DNA from: Anaerolineaceae bacterium
GTDB taxonomy: Bacteria; Chloroflexota; Anaerolineae; Aggregatilineales; Phototrophicaceae
Assembly (NCBI GenBank): GCA_020634115.1
Contig: JACKCH010000011.1
Location: forward strand, 310,001 to 374,000
Length of the DNA: 64,000 bases
Direction of reading: 5' to 3'
Part shown: positions 25,139-34,176 of the stretch, piece by piece
How the letters are laid out: every line of letters begins with the position of its first letter
Position numbering within the stretch: the stretch's first letter is position 1
The notes under the pieces: generated by a model
Databases searched by the model: none
Seen by the model: the letters and a program-made list of their open reading frames with translations, nothing else
Told to the model about the DNA's origin: nothing
Position numbers and translations under genes: made by a program

Positions 25139-26437
25139 ATGACTGTACAGGCTGAACCCCTCACAGCCGAGGCCGTCAAACCAGCACGGTCCGGGCTGGC
25201 TGTTTTCCGCCCTCTCAAAAGCAGGAACTTTGTCCTCGTGTGGTTGGGGGAAAGTGTCTCGATTCTGGGCGACCAGTTCCATTTTGTGGCGCTGTCGCTG
25301 CTGGTGTTGAATCTGACTCAGTCCGGGCTGGCGTTGGGGACGGTGTTGGCCGTCGCCGGTATCCCGCGTGCGGCGCTCATGCTGCTGGGTGGCGCGGTGA
25401 CGGATCGCTTCTCCCCCCGCCTCATCATGCTTTACTCGAACGGGATACGCACCGTGCTGACGCTGCTGCTGGCAGGGCTGGCGCTTACCGGGCTGCTGCA
25501 ACTGTGGCATGTCTATGTGATTGTGTTCATTTTCGGTATTGTCAGCGCCTTTTTCTACCCGGCGTACAGCTCTATCTTGCCAACGCTGGTTGAAAAAGAG
25601 GAAATTGAGGCGGGTAACGCCCTGATGCAGATCACCGCCCGTGTCGCCATGCTGGTCGGCCCGGTAGTCGCTGGTTTAGTCGTTGCGCGTATCCAAGCGG
25701 GCGCGGCGTTGGGCTTCGATGCGCTGACATTCGCGGTTGCAACGGTCGCGCTGCTGGCAATGCGGAACACCGCTCCCGCTGCAAAAGTGACCCCCAGTCC
25801 CGAATCCATACCCGCTGAGAGTGAACCCCAGGAAGCCCCTGCCGGACTGGTCAGCGCTATCCGTGAGGCGCTGCGCTACGCCTGGAACGACTCACTGCTG
25901 CGAACAACGCTCATCATGATCGCGCTGGTGGATTTTTCGGTGGCCGGGGTATTCGGTGTCGGGCTGCCCACGCTGGCGGATATGCGCTACGGCGGCGCGG
26001 AAGCGCTGGGGATCATGTTCTCCGGCTTTGGCGCCGGGTCGGTGCTGGGGGTACTGCTGGCGGGTTCGATCAAGTTTCAGCGGCGTGGGCGGCTGTTTAT
26101 CCTGCTGCTGGTACTGTTCACGGTCAGTGTGGCGGGGATGGGCTTCGCGCCGGATGTGACCAGTCTGGCACTGCTCACCGCTATCATCGGCCTGGGCAGT
26201 GGTATCTTTAATGTCACGGGTATCAGTTGGCTGCAAGTCCGTACCGACCCGAAAATGATGGGGCGCATCATGAGTCTACTGATGTTCTCATCCGCCGGGT
26301 TACAACCGGTTGCGAACACGCTGGCCGGTGTGCTGGTGGAATATCACCTGACGACACTGTTCCTGGGGGCAGGGCTGCTAACGTTTCTCGCGGTGTTGGT
26401 GACTGCCGCGAACCGCGAGTTTCGGACGCTGCACTGA
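25139..26437 (+). CDS. MFS drug/macrolide-type exporter
   Basis: A 432-residue, 12-helix membrane protein. FRPLKSRNFVLVWLGESVSILGDQF at its start is the pattern of the MFS_3 group (macrolide/enterobactin exporter type), and AVTDRFSPRLIML is the loop 2-3 motif. The long hydrophilic central loop is at about residues 218-250. It probably exports a drug or small metabolite using the proton gradient. No regulator gene is adjacent. The 185-bp leader before it includes a GC-rich inverted repeat (about 24965-24985) that may end the htrA transcript. Confidence 0.88.
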   Translation: MTVQAEPLTAEAVKPARSGLAVFRPLKSRNFVLVWLGESVSILGDQFHFVALSLLVLNLTQSGLALGTVLAVAGIPRAALMLLGGAVTDRFSPRLIMLYSNGIRTVLTLLLAGLALTGLLQLWHVYVIVFIFGIVSAFFYPAYSSILPTLVEKEEIEAGNALMQITARVAMLVGPVVAGLVVARIQAGAALGFDALTFAVATVALLAMRNTAPAAKVTPSPESIPAESEPQEAPAGLVSAIREALRYAWNDSLLRTTLIMIALVDFSVAGVFGVGLPTLADMRYGGAEALGIMFSGFGAGSVLGVLLAGSIKFQRRGRLFILLLVLFTVSVAGMGFAPDVTSLALLTAIIGLGSGIFNVTGISWLQVRTDPKMMGRIMSLLMFSSAGLQPVANTLAGVLVEYHLTTLFLGAGLLTFLAVLVTAANREFRTLH

Positions 26438-26498
26438 GCGATACATGAGCGTAGGGGCGTGTTGCCATGCCCCTACTGAAATCTGACCACTAGAACCA

Positions 26499-27635
26499 TT
26501 ACAACCGTTGCAATACAAAAATGCGCGGATACAGTCCGCCCAATGCCACCCGAATCACCTCAACCATACGCCAGGTACGCGAGTCTTCCAGCAGCGCCTC
26601 CATCAACCGGACTTCGTGGGTAATCAGGGCGAAACGCGCCCCCGGCTTGGCGACACGCCCGGCCTCCGCCAGCAACGCCGGGTACAGTTCCATGTTGCCC
26701 TCGTGTGAGCCGACCAGATGGCCGAACGGCAAGTCCGCACAGATGGCGTCTACACTTTTGGCGGGGATGGGCAGTTCGCGGGCATCGCCCAGGTTGAACT
26801 TGATCTGGTCACTATAACCAGCAGCGGCGGCATTCTGTTCAGCACAGGCCAGCGCCGTCGCGTCATGGTCATACCCGGCGAGACTGGCCGCCGGAGCGCA
26901 GGCCAAGCGTTCAATGAGCAGCGTTCCCGAACCGCAGCCGATATTCAGGAACGAATCGTCTGGTTTGGGTTGGGTGAGCCGCACCACGACCTGAGCCACC
27001 GCCGCGTTGAGCGCCCCTTCGCGGTTGCACACCCGCCAGGGGCGAGTCGCCAGCGGGCGGGGGGACAGGCGCACCAGCGTTTCCCAGTCGGTGGTATTGT
27101 CGGGTGGATGCCGCAGCCGAACCAGTAAATCACCCTCCTCGGTGGATGGCGTCAGGCCGGTATGCTCCGCCAGAGCGTCCCGCAACCGACCCAACACTGA
27201 CGACTCAGACCCGGCGGCGCTCAGGTAAAACGTCCCGTAGGCGTCGGCGGGGGACAGGTCACGGACAGCGGCGATCTGCGCCAGCAGCGCCCGGAAATGC
27301 TGGTCGCCCAACAGGGCTTTGGGGCGGGGGATAGCAAACGTTTGCGACAGGTAGACGGCCTGGACGGTCTGCAGCTTAAGCAAGTGGTACAGGTTGCCGA
27401 CGTACTGGAAACGCAGTCTACCCGGCGCGGGCGGCATGGGAATGCGCTCGACACGTCCCCCGAACAGGTCGTTGAGTTCCTCCCAGGCGAAATGTTCCAG
27501 CCCCTCGGCGGCATCGGCCTCGCAGATATACGCCAGCGGCATCGGCAGGCTCGACGGTGTGGCAGGTTTCGGGCGGGGACGGCGGGCCGGTAGTTTGCTA
27601 CGGGTTGGCGGGCGGCGGTTGCGCGGTGCTTTCAT
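26499..27635 (-). CDS. RNA (guanine-N2)-type methyltransferase, Trm14/RlmL-like
   Basis: A 378-residue protein. Residues 1-30 are a basic, Pro/Arg-rich tail. Residues about 33-170 resemble a THUMP-type RNA-binding region (CEADAAEGLEHFAWEEL). Residues about 190-375 are a Rossmann methyltransferase with FLNIGCGSGTLLIE (SAM binding) and ADLPFGH at the position of the catalytic NPPY-type motif. The DLPFG form is used by the UPF0020/Trm14 group that methylates guanine N2 in tRNA or rRNA. The start overlaps the upstream membrane protein gene by 4 bp, so the two are co-transcribed. Confidence 0.82.
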   Translation of the reverse strand: MKAPRNRRPPTRSKLPARRPRPKPATPSSLPMPLAYICEADAAEGLEHFAWEELNDLFGGRVERIPMPPAPGRLRFQYVGNLYHLLKLQTVQAVYLSQTFAIPRPKALLGDQHFRALLAQIAAVRDLSPADAYGTFYLSAAGSESSVLGRLRDALAEHTGLTPSTEEGDLLVRLRHPPDNTTDWETLVRLSPRPLATRPWRVCNREGALNAAVAQVVVRLTQPKPDDSFLNIGCGSGTLLIERLACAPAASLAGYDHDATALACAEQNAAAAGYSDQIKFNLGDARELPIPAKSVDAICADLPFGHLVGSHEGNMELYPALLAEAGRVAKPGARFALITHEVRLMEALLEDSRTWRMVEVIRVALGGLYPRIFVLQRL

Positions 27636-27979
27636 CGTAGATAGGCTCTCTTATTCTGCATCAGGGCGAACGTCAGGGCGATAAAGATGATCCCGTACAT
27701 CACACTATCAAGCGAATTGGCATCCAGGCCGAGCATGATATTAAACAGGAAGCCCAGGTATAGCCCATAGTACGCCCACCGGTACCAGCGCCACAACCCA
27801 ATGACACAGGCCAGCCCGAATACACCCCAGGCCACCGGGAGAAAATTCCCCGCCATTACGTTCGAGTACACCGAAACCGCGTTGGCGAATCCGATGAAAA
27901 TCAGCCACCCGCTGAGGACATTCCCGCGATCCCGCACCAGGGTCTGGGGCGCGGGATCAAGATATTGTTCTTCTGGCAT
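27632..27979 (-). CDS. Small hypothetical membrane protein
   Basis: A 115-residue protein with three to four hydrophobic helices (about residues 22-40, 45-62, 68-85 and 90-106) and short polar ends. No known family is recognised. It is translationally coupled (4-bp overlap) to the RNA methyltransferase gene downstream. That looks like shared transcription rather than shared function. Confidence 0.7.
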   Translation of the reverse strand: MPEEQYLDPAPQTLVRDRGNVLSGWLIFIGFANAVSVYSNVMAGNFLPVAWGVFGLACVIGLWRWYRWAYYGLYLGFLFNIMLGLDANSLDSVMYGIIFIALTFALMQNKRAYLR

Positions 27980-28122
27980 GGTTTATTCCGCCATGTATTC
28001 AACGTTCATTCAGCACATCCGCCTGATTATACCGGAGGATGCGGGCTTAAGGCAGTGGACTTGCGCCGCACGTCAGGGCGAGATTACATCAAAGTAGAAA
28101 TTCCGCATTGATATACGTTTCT

Positions 28123-28266
28123 GGCCTTTTTGACCCCCTCTAAATCTCCCCCGCCAGCAGGGGAGACTTGTTGGTGCTTCAGGCTGACTCCCTCCCCGTT
28201 TGCGGCGACTGAGATGGGAGACCTACGTCCCCTCGAAGGAGGGTTGGGGAGGAGTCAGAAAAGGTC
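28123..28266. repeat. Long imperfect intergenic inverted repeat
   Basis: The outer arms GGCCTTTTTGACCCCC (28123-28138) and GGAGTCAGAAAAGGTC (28251-28266) are imperfect inverted copies. Between them are further G-rich and C-rich palindromic parts (CTCCCC and GGGGAG near 28150-28170, CCCTCCCC and GGGTTGGGGAGG near 28190-28252). The unit fills the gap between two minus-strand operons and looks like a dispersed intergenic repeat of the genome. Confidence 0.5.
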
Positions 28267-28316
28267 ATTTTACATGGAACAAATTTGATGCGATTGCCCT
28301 GCGCCGCTACACGGCA

Positions 28317-30191
28317 TCAGCGGGCTGGGGCGATCTTCAACACGTCTATCACCTCAGCCGCCAGTTCAAAGCGGTTGAACGCCGGGATAATATATGCCCC
28401 CTGCACCAGGTCGCGCATACTCAACAGCAGTTCCTGGGCGATCTTAATGCCCTCTTGCGGCGCGTTATCCCCCGCGTCCTCAATCCGTTTGAGCAGCGGG
28501 TCAGGGATGGCGATTCCGGGGATTTCATTGTTCAGGAACTGGGCATGGCGCAGGCTGTAGAGCGGCAGCACGCCCATCAGCACCGGCAGCGTGAACGGCT
28601 GGCCTTCGATTTCTTCATAACGCTGGCGGAATCGCTCCACAACGGGCGGGTCATAGACCGGCTGCCCAATCACGAAATCCGCTCCGGCGTCAATTTTCTT
28701 ACGCAGCACTGTGATTTCGCGGTCAAGGTCGGGTGCGTTCATGTTGAGCGCCCCGCCCACAGTGAAGGTCGTCGGTTGGCCGATGGAGTTCCCGGCCTGA
28801 TCCACGCCGTTGTTCATACGCTGCTTGATGATACCGATCAACCCGGAAGGCGTCACATCGTAATTGTCCATCGCTTCGGGATAATCCCCGATTTTGGTGG
28901 GGTCGCCCATCGCCACAAAGAGATTCCGCAGCCCCAGGGCGTGCGCCGCCAGCAGGTCGCCCTGCACGCGCAGCAGGTTGCGCCCGCGCGTGGGGAAATG
29001 CAGCACGGTTTCAATGCCCAGGCGAGACTGCAAAAAGTGGCATACCGCCCAGGGACTCATCCGCATCCTGGCGGTAGGACTGTCGGCCACGTTGACCATA
29101 TCCGCGCCGGATTCCTGGAGCAGTTGGGCAGCGGCCAGCATTTTCTGGGGTACGAAGCTGCGCGGCGGCGCGATTTCGACCGATACGACAAAGCGACCTA
29201 CCGCCAGTTTACGCGCCAGTTCAGTTGGGCGTTCCACCACGTCAGAATGCTCATCGCCATTGGTTTCCAGCACATCCACCTGGGGCAGCGGGCGGGTCGC
29301 ATCGTCCAGCGCCTGGCGCATGGCGGCAATATGCGCGGGAGTCGTGCCGCAGCACCCGCCGATGACACACGCGCCCTGCGCCTTGAAGTTGAGCGCATAA
29401 TCTCCCAGGTAGGCTTCGGTGGCCGGGTACATCATCCGCTCCCCTACCTGCATCGGGAATCCGGCATTGGCGAAGACCGAGCAGGACGCCTCCGGTACGG
29501 CCTGGCGCATGGCATGGAGAATCTGGGAAACCTGCTCCGGGCCACCGCCACAATTGACACCGATCACGTCCGCACCAGCATGATACAGGTCACGGGCCAC
29601 CGTCGCCGGGAGGTCACCTAACAGGGTGCGGTTATCCTGGGCAAAGGTCATCTGACAGATCACCGGCACGCCGGGCGCGACTTCCTGAGCGGCGGCCAGG
29701 GCTTCCAGCAGTTCCAACCGGTCACTGAAGGTTTCCATCAGCAGCACATCCACCCCGGCCTCGGCCAGCGCCTGGATTTGCTCGGCAAACGCCGCTCGCG
29801 CATCTTCGGACTTCACGCGGCCAAACGGCTTGAGGCGCACGCCCAGCGGCCCGATAGACCCGGCCAGGTACACGTCCTCGCGGAAACTGGCCTGAATCAC
29901 GCGCCGCGCCAGGTCAACCCCGGCGGTGTTAATGGCCGTGACCTGATCTTCCAGCCCGTGCTTCGCCAGCTTGTAGCGATTCGCGCCGAAGGTATTGGTT
30001 TCGATCAGTTCCGCACCCGCTTCCAGGTATTCGCGGTGAATCTGGGCGACAATCTGCGGATTCGTCCGGTTCAGTTCATCGAAACAGGTATTGGTCGGGA
30101 CACCGGCTCGGTGCAAAGCCGTTCCCATCGCCCCATCCCCCAGGATAGGCCTGTCCAACTGGATTCGTTCCTTAAACGTCGGCTTGACCAT
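28317..30191 (-). CDS. Bifunctional homocysteine S-methyltransferase / methylenetetrahydrofolate reductase
   Basis: A 624-residue fusion. Residues 1-300 are a zinc homocysteine S-methyltransferase domain (LGDGAMGTALHRAG, ETNTFGANRYKL, GVNCGG and the double-Cys GGCCGT zinc site). Residues about 325-620 are a MetF-type TIM barrel (VSVEIAPPRSF, NVADSPTARM, LFVAMGDPTKIGDYP) that reduces methylene-THF to methyl-THF. The two halves could make and use a methyl group for methionine synthesis. The gene lies about 6 kb downstream of the metH stop on the same strand, so the genome has two Hcy methyltransferase domains here. Its preferred methyl donor (methyl-THF or an S-methyl compound) is open. Confidence 0.93.
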   Translation of the reverse strand: MVKPTFKERIQLDRPILGDGAMGTALHRAGVPTNTCFDELNRTNPQIVAQIHREYLEAGAELIETNTFGANRYKLAKHGLEDQVTAINTAGVDLARRVIQASFREDVYLAGSIGPLGVRLKPFGRVKSEDARAAFAEQIQALAEAGVDVLLMETFSDRLELLEALAAAQEVAPGVPVICQMTFAQDNRTLLGDLPATVARDLYHAGADVIGVNCGGGPEQVSQILHAMRQAVPEASCSVFANAGFPMQVGERMMYPATEAYLGDYALNFKAQGACVIGGCCGTTPAHIAAMRQALDDATRPLPQVDVLETNGDEHSDVVERPTELARKLAVGRFVVSVEIAPPRSFVPQKMLAAAQLLQESGADMVNVADSPTARMRMSPWAVCHFLQSRLGIETVLHFPTRGRNLLRVQGDLLAAHALGLRNLFVAMGDPTKIGDYPEAMDNYDVTPSGLIGIIKQRMNNGVDQAGNSIGQPTTFTVGGALNMNAPDLDREITVLRKKIDAGADFVIGQPVYDPPVVERFRQRYEEIEGQPFTLPVLMGVLPLYSLRHAQFLNNEIPGIAIPDPLLKRIEDAGDNAPQEGIKIAQELLLSMRDLVQGAYIIPAFNRFELAAEVIDVLKIAPAR

Positions 30192-30248
30192 CTCGGTTAC
30201 TCTCTCTCTTTAACATGCTGTCCCTGGTCAGATATGGTCGAACTGTTC

Positions 30249-30653
30249 TCATGAATTGGCGCAGGCGCTGTACAGGATAATCAGACTCCCTGCGCCATTC
30301 GGGTTATTACGGATTTGCACGTCGGTATCGGCTAAGCCCCGGCTGGAATACTGCTTGCCGATTTCCTCCATCGTGTTGGCATACCAGGTATTGACCGTGA
30401 TGCGGTCATCGGGGGAGGATAGCTCCATCACCGTTTCGCCGAGACCCCACGCTCGGAAGTAGTCAAACGTGACCGATGTTACGGTCGCATTCGGGTAAAC
30501 CGGCAGCCAAGTCGTAGCATCGTTATAGCACTTATCATCAATCAAGGTCACAGTTATCACGAAAAGCACCACTACACCAATCGTAATAAGAATGACACCC
30601 AGGATGATATTGCCTGGGCTGTGCCGCTTGATGTCTGGGTCGTTATACATCAT
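30249..30653 (-). CDS. Membrane-anchored hypothetical protein, paralogue of the 32104-32502 gene
   Basis: A 134-residue protein with one N-terminal helix (about residues 14-37) and an extracytoplasmic domain. It shares an order of motifs with the protein of 32104-32502: the helix, then DDKC or DEKC, LPVYP, F-RA-G-G-TV and a WY pair, and a late cysteine near the end. The two cysteines may form a disulfide. No known family is recognised. It is in a minus-strand run with the DUF1848 and DUF1003 genes. Confidence 0.65.
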   Translation of the reverse strand: MMYNDPDIKRHSPGNIILGVILITIGVVVLFVITVTLIDDKCYNDATTWLPVYPNATVTSVTFDYFRAWGLGETVMELSSPDDRITVNTWYANTMEEIGKQYSSRGLADTDVQIRNNPNGAGSLIILYSACANS

Positions 30654-30662
30654 CGTTCTCCC

Positions 30663-31583
30663 TTAGAACAATCGGGGCTGAATATCTGGCTCGGTTTCGG
30701 TCTGGGCTACCGGGTAAAGGAACTCTCCTGTCGGGTCATGCTGCCGGTAGCGTGTTTGTGCCAGGTCGCGTTCCCGCACCGCGTAACAATAAACACAGCC
30801 ATGCGGGCAGGTGTCATACGCGCCGATGTCCCGCGACAGGTGACAGGCACAGTCGGGGCGGTTGCCCTTCACCGGGGCGCGGACAGGCCGCCCGATCACG
30901 TCCGCCAATCGTCCGGCATCAATGCAGCGTGCTGCCGCCGCGCCGGGGACAACATACTGACTTTGTGAACAGACGGTCAGTTGCATTCCGTGTTGATGAG
31001 CAATCGCGGCCAACTCAGCAGCGAGTGCCAGTTTCACCGCGTCGGGCGGGTCTTCCCAGGTGAAGCCGAAGCGCGCCGCCGCCCAGTCAAGGTTGCGCCG
31101 GGTCTTCCGGTAAATCTGGGCGAAGGAAATCACCACCTCGTCAACGGCTCCGGCCAATGCCGCCGCTAAGCGGGTAAAGTTCTCACGGTGGAAGTCAGGC
31201 GGTGTGAGTGATGTAAACAGGATAGGATCGTAGCGCCAGACTGCCACCCGTTCTCCATAGTCGGCCGCAACCTGCCGTACCTGGGCGACGGCTCGTTCCG
31301 AATCCACCACCGAAAATTCCAGTTGGCGCGGGTAGCCGGTGATGCTGTACTGCACCAGGAACGGAAAGCCACGCTCCCGAATCGGCTTGAGCGACTCCAT
31401 AAACGGCGTGAGGTTCTTCGTCCAAAACACAAAGCCGTCCACGTCTTCCGGGTGCAGGCTGACCCGGTACGGCGCACTGCCATAGGGATTCTCGACCCGG
31501 CAGTACCCGGCATCCAGGCGGTTCATGAACCACGCGCCATAGAATGCGGGAATATCGGTGCGGTAGCTGGCGGAAATAATCAT
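30663..31583 (-). CDS. DUF1848 family protein (cysteine-rich, probable Fe-S)
   Basis: About 306 residues from ATG 31583. The frame is open upstream, but the family begins at MIISASYRTDIPA. The blocks VDGFVFWTKNL, YSITGYPR and VVISFAQIYRK are family signatures. The C-terminal part has clustered cysteines (CACHLSRD and CPHGCVYCYA) that look like an iron-sulfur ligand set similar to spore photoproduct-lyase-like proteins. The biochemical role is not established. It lies 9 bp upstream of the small membrane protein gene and 16 bp downstream of the DUF1003 gene. Confidence 0.82.
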   Translation of the reverse strand: MIISASYRTDIPAFYGAWFMNRLDAGYCRVENPYGSAPYRVSLHPEDVDGFVFWTKNLTPFMESLKPIRERGFPFLVQYSITGYPRQLEFSVVDSERAVAQVRQVAADYGERVAVWRYDPILFTSLTPPDFHRENFTRLAAALAGAVDEVVISFAQIYRKTRRNLDWAAARFGFTWEDPPDAVKLALAAELAAIAHQHGMQLTVCSQSQYVVPGAAAARCIDAGRLADVIGRPVRAPVKGNRPDCACHLSRDIGAYDTCPHGCVYCYAVRERDLAQTRYRQHDPTGEFLYPVAQTETEPDIQPRLF

Positions 31584-31599
31584 GGATTTACCCCGCGTG

Positions 31600-32064
31600 T
31601 TACTCACCCGTGTCGCGCTGTCCCTGTAAATGGAGAACCATCGCCTGCAACTCGGCAATCATCCGCGTCTGCGCCTCCAGTTGCTCCATAATCGCCCGAA
31701 CTTCCATCTCGGCTTTCATATTGACCTGATAGTCATTGTGGCTTTCCATCCGGTCTTTCTCCGCCTGGCGGTTCTGGCTCATCATGATAATGGGCGTCGC
31801 ATAAGCGGCCTGAGTCGAAAGCACCAGATTCATCAGAATAAACGGATATGGGTCCCAGTGGTCGAGTAAAGCAATCGAGTTGAGGATAATCCAGAACACC
31901 AGCAGCACCGATTGGATGATGATAAACCGCCAGGAACCAACTGTTTTTGCCACCCATTCAGCAGTCTTCTGCCCAAAGCTGAGTTTTTCGTCAAACATCT
32001 GGTTGATGTTCTGTGTAATCGGGCGTTTGTGCTTTATGAATTCTGGGATGTGCCATTCTGACAT
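31600..32064 (-). CDS. DUF1003 family membrane protein
   Basis: A 154-residue protein. LSFGQKTAEWVAKTVGSWRF, DPYPFILMNLVLSTQAAY and PIIMMSQNRQAEKDR are the family blocks, with two membrane helices (about residues 46-66 and 72-97) and a long C-terminal coiled coil (about 105-150). The function of DUF1003 is unknown. It is co-directional with its neighbours at short spacing. Confidence 0.88.
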   Translation of the reverse strand: MSEWHIPEFIKHKRPITQNINQMFDEKLSFGQKTAEWVAKTVGSWRFIIIQSVLLVFWIILNSIALLDHWDPYPFILMNLVLSTQAAYATPIIMMSQNRQAEKDRMESHNDYQVNMKAEMEVRAIMEQLEAQTRMIAELQAMVLHLQGQRDTGE

Positions 32065-32103
32065 GGTCTGGATTCCTTTGTTCTGGTTACGACCCGCCGA
32101 AAC

Positions 32104-32502
32104 TTATCCGATACACACGCCTTGCAGGATGATCTGGGTTTCTGTGCCGCCGTCATCCCGCCCAACCGTCCACTGCGTCTGCGGCACCCCCCAGAACCGA
32201 TCCCCGCTGCGAGCAGCTTTGGCGTTCCGGGCAATCGTGCGCTGATACCATTCGCGTACCACGTCTTCGGCATCCGGCGTATACAGGACGGCAACGGTCT
32301 GTCCGATGCCGAACGCCCGCAGGAAGTTGTGCTGCTCAAAGCGCATTTCCGCGCCGGGATAGACGGGCAGTTTACGGCTCAGTGTATCCCGGCATTTCTC
32401 GTCCATCACCAGCGTCCCCAGCGCGAATACCGCCACCATTACCAGCAGCAGCGCGAACACACCGCGCAGCCCATACAGAAAATTCGTAATCGCCTCCCGC
32501 AT
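32104..32502 (-). CDS. Membrane-anchored hypothetical protein, paralogue of the 30249-30653 gene
   Basis: A 132-residue protein with an N-terminal membrane helix (about residues 14-33) and a domain holding DEKCRDTLSRKLPVYPGAE, FLRAFGIGQTVAVLYTPD and EWYQRT. These line up with the protein of 30249-30653, including Cys after the helix and Cys near the C-terminus. It is probably a local duplication, now separated by the DUF1848 and DUF1003 genes. No function is known. Confidence 0.65.
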   Translation of the reverse strand: MREAITNFLYGLRGVFALLLVMVAVFALGTLVMDEKCRDTLSRKLPVYPGAEMRFEQHNFLRAFGIGQTVAVLYTPDAEDVVREWYQRTIARNAKAARSGDRFWGVPQTQWTVGRDDGGTETQIILQGVCIG

Positions 32503-32605
32503 GACCCACCTCCGCTTATAACCGTTTTGGACATCAATGCCCTATATGAGTATTCCTAAAACGGCTCGACGGTTCAGATCATTGGCGACATCGAACAAAA
32601 ATGTT

Positions 32606-33664
32606 TCAGTCCTGGGACTCCCGGAACGGCCAGCCCATTAAGTCACGCCGGAGCGCCTGAAACTCGGCGCGGAATCGGGTCGAAAGACTGGCTTTCCGAT
32701 ACTCCGGCAGTCGCGCCGCCCACAGCGCATCCAGGGCGAATTTCTCCATCCTGTCCACGTCAAACCCGAAATGCGCCGCTGCCTGTAGATACTCGTCGGT
32801 CAGGGTGGTGTTAAACATGGGCGGATCATCGGAATTGATCGTGACGTATAACCCCGCTTCAACCAACCGGGGCAAGGGGTGTTCGGCCAAGCTGGGAACA
32901 ACCCTCAGGCACACGTTACTGGTGGGGCAGACTTCCAGCGGAATCTGTATTTCCCGCAGTTCGGCTACCAGCGCCGGGTCTTCCAGGCAGCGGACGCCAT
33001 GTCCAATACGGACACTGTGCCCAACCGTCAGCGCCCCCCGAATACTTTCCGCCCCGGCCAGTTCGCCCGCGTGCAGAATACAGGTCACGCCAGCATCATG
33101 CGCCCGCTGGAAGGCTTCGGCGTGTTTTTCCGGGGGATGACCGTTTTCCGGCCCGCCCAGACCAAGCGCGATCACACCGTTATCCCGGTGCTTTATCGCC
33201 CATTCTGCCGTCACCAGCCCTTCCTCCGGGGTGACATTGCGGGAAATATCAATAATCAGCCCCATCGTCACGCCGAGTTCGGCTTCCGCCCAGGCACGCG
33301 CCCGGTTGATGGCGGCCAACTGATCCTCGAATGCCAGCCCTTTGAATTTGTAGTGGGTGTAGGGCGTGTACGTCACCTCACTATGGAGAATGTTCTGCGC
33401 CGCCTGCCCTTGCAGAAACTCCCGCGTGAGCAGCTCGATGTCCTCCGGCGTCCTCATGCACTCTGAAATCTTGATGTACACTTCGATAAAGTGTGAGAAA
33501 TCACGAAAGGCAAACCACTCACGCAGACCGTCTACCGTGTCGGCAGGCAGCATGACATGATGCTTCCGCGCCAGTTTAAGCAGGGTTTCCGGTTGGGTTG
33601 CGCCTTCCAGGTGAACATGCAGTTCCACCTTCGGCATGGCTTTGATAAATTCAGTCAGAGTCAC
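32606..33664 (-). CDS. add: Adenosine deaminase
   Basis: A 352-residue TIM-barrel amidohydrolase. KVELHVHLEGA (His16, His18) and CILHAGE give zinc and catalytic residues, and IGHGVRC and NSDDPPMFNTTL complete the adenosine/AMP deaminase signature. It converts adenosine to inosine in the cytosol. Length and motifs match the bacterial family. It is not in an obvious operon with purine genes, but nucleoside phosphorylases at 1.7 and 42 kb could use its product. Adenine deaminase activity is a possible alternative in this branch. Confidence 0.92.
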   Translation of the reverse strand: MTLTEFIKAMPKVELHVHLEGATQPETLLKLARKHHVMLPADTVDGLREWFAFRDFSHFIEVYIKISECMRTPEDIELLTREFLQGQAAQNILHSEVTYTPYTHYKFKGLAFEDQLAAINRARAWAEAELGVTMGLIIDISRNVTPEEGLVTAEWAIKHRDNGVIALGLGGPENGHPPEKHAEAFQRAHDAGVTCILHAGELAGAESIRGALTVGHSVRIGHGVRCLEDPALVAELREIQIPLEVCPTSNVCLRVVPSLAEHPLPRLVEAGLYVTINSDDPPMFNTTLTDEYLQAAAHFGFDVDRMEKFALDALWAARLPEYRKASLSTRFRAEFQALRRDLMGWPFRESQD

Positions 33665-33786
33665 CGTGTTTCCTTTGATTTCGCTGGTCTATCACAAAAT
33701 GGGCGAGGCAGACCTCTCCCCTACGATCATGCAATAATTCTCGAAGAGCATAAACTGCTTACCAGAGATTTCCACCGCTACTCATG

Positions 33787-34176
33787 CTATTCCTGCGGTA
33801 AATCGCTGCGGGCGATGGTGCGATCCGGCGGTGGAGTCTGGGCGAACCGTACCGCCTGCACGGTTGGCACACCGAACACATAACACTTCAGGATACGGTG
33901 CATCCCGTCCATCACATTCCCTTCCGCGCTGAGAATGATTGGATGCTTCAAATCCGCATTCAGAATGCGCCGCGCCTCGTCGCCCACATCCCGCCACAAC
34001 ATCGGCTGGCGGGGCGGCCCGAACTGGAAATTTTCATTTGTCCAGTCGAAGCTGTCGAGCGGCAGCGCCTGTACCGGCAGCGACTCCGCTAGCCGCCAGA
34101 GTGTGCTGGCACGCCAGTAGTACAGGTGGTCGGCATCTTCTTCCAAGTAGCCGTGTTCTTCAAATAGCTTACTCAC
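33787..34176 (-). CDS. ParB/sulfiredoxin-like small protein
   Basis: A 129-residue protein. The segment HPIILSAEGNVMDGMHRILKC, with a following GVPTVQAVRF, resembles the ParB/Srx nucleotide-binding core (a hydrophobic strand, then DG-HR, then a strand). The N-terminal half (WRASTLWRLAESLPV) is helical and unassigned. It overlaps the upstream Uma2 gene by 4 bp, so it is co-translated with that nuclease-fold protein. A role with Uma2 is inferred from coupling only. Confidence 0.65.
   Translation of the reverse strand: MSKLFEEHGYLEEDADHLYYWRASTLWRLAESLPVQALPLDSFDWTNENFQFGPPRQPMLWRDVGDEARRILNADLKHPIILSAEGNVMDGMHRILKCYVFGVPTVQAVRFAQTPPPDRTIARSDLPQE

Noticed and set aside
28200..29621. Long plus-strand open frame of over 470 codons
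   Set aside because: It lies opposite the Hcy methyltransferase/MTHFR fusion, is rich in His, Arg and Gln as expected for an antisense frame of a GC-rich gene, and has no family features.
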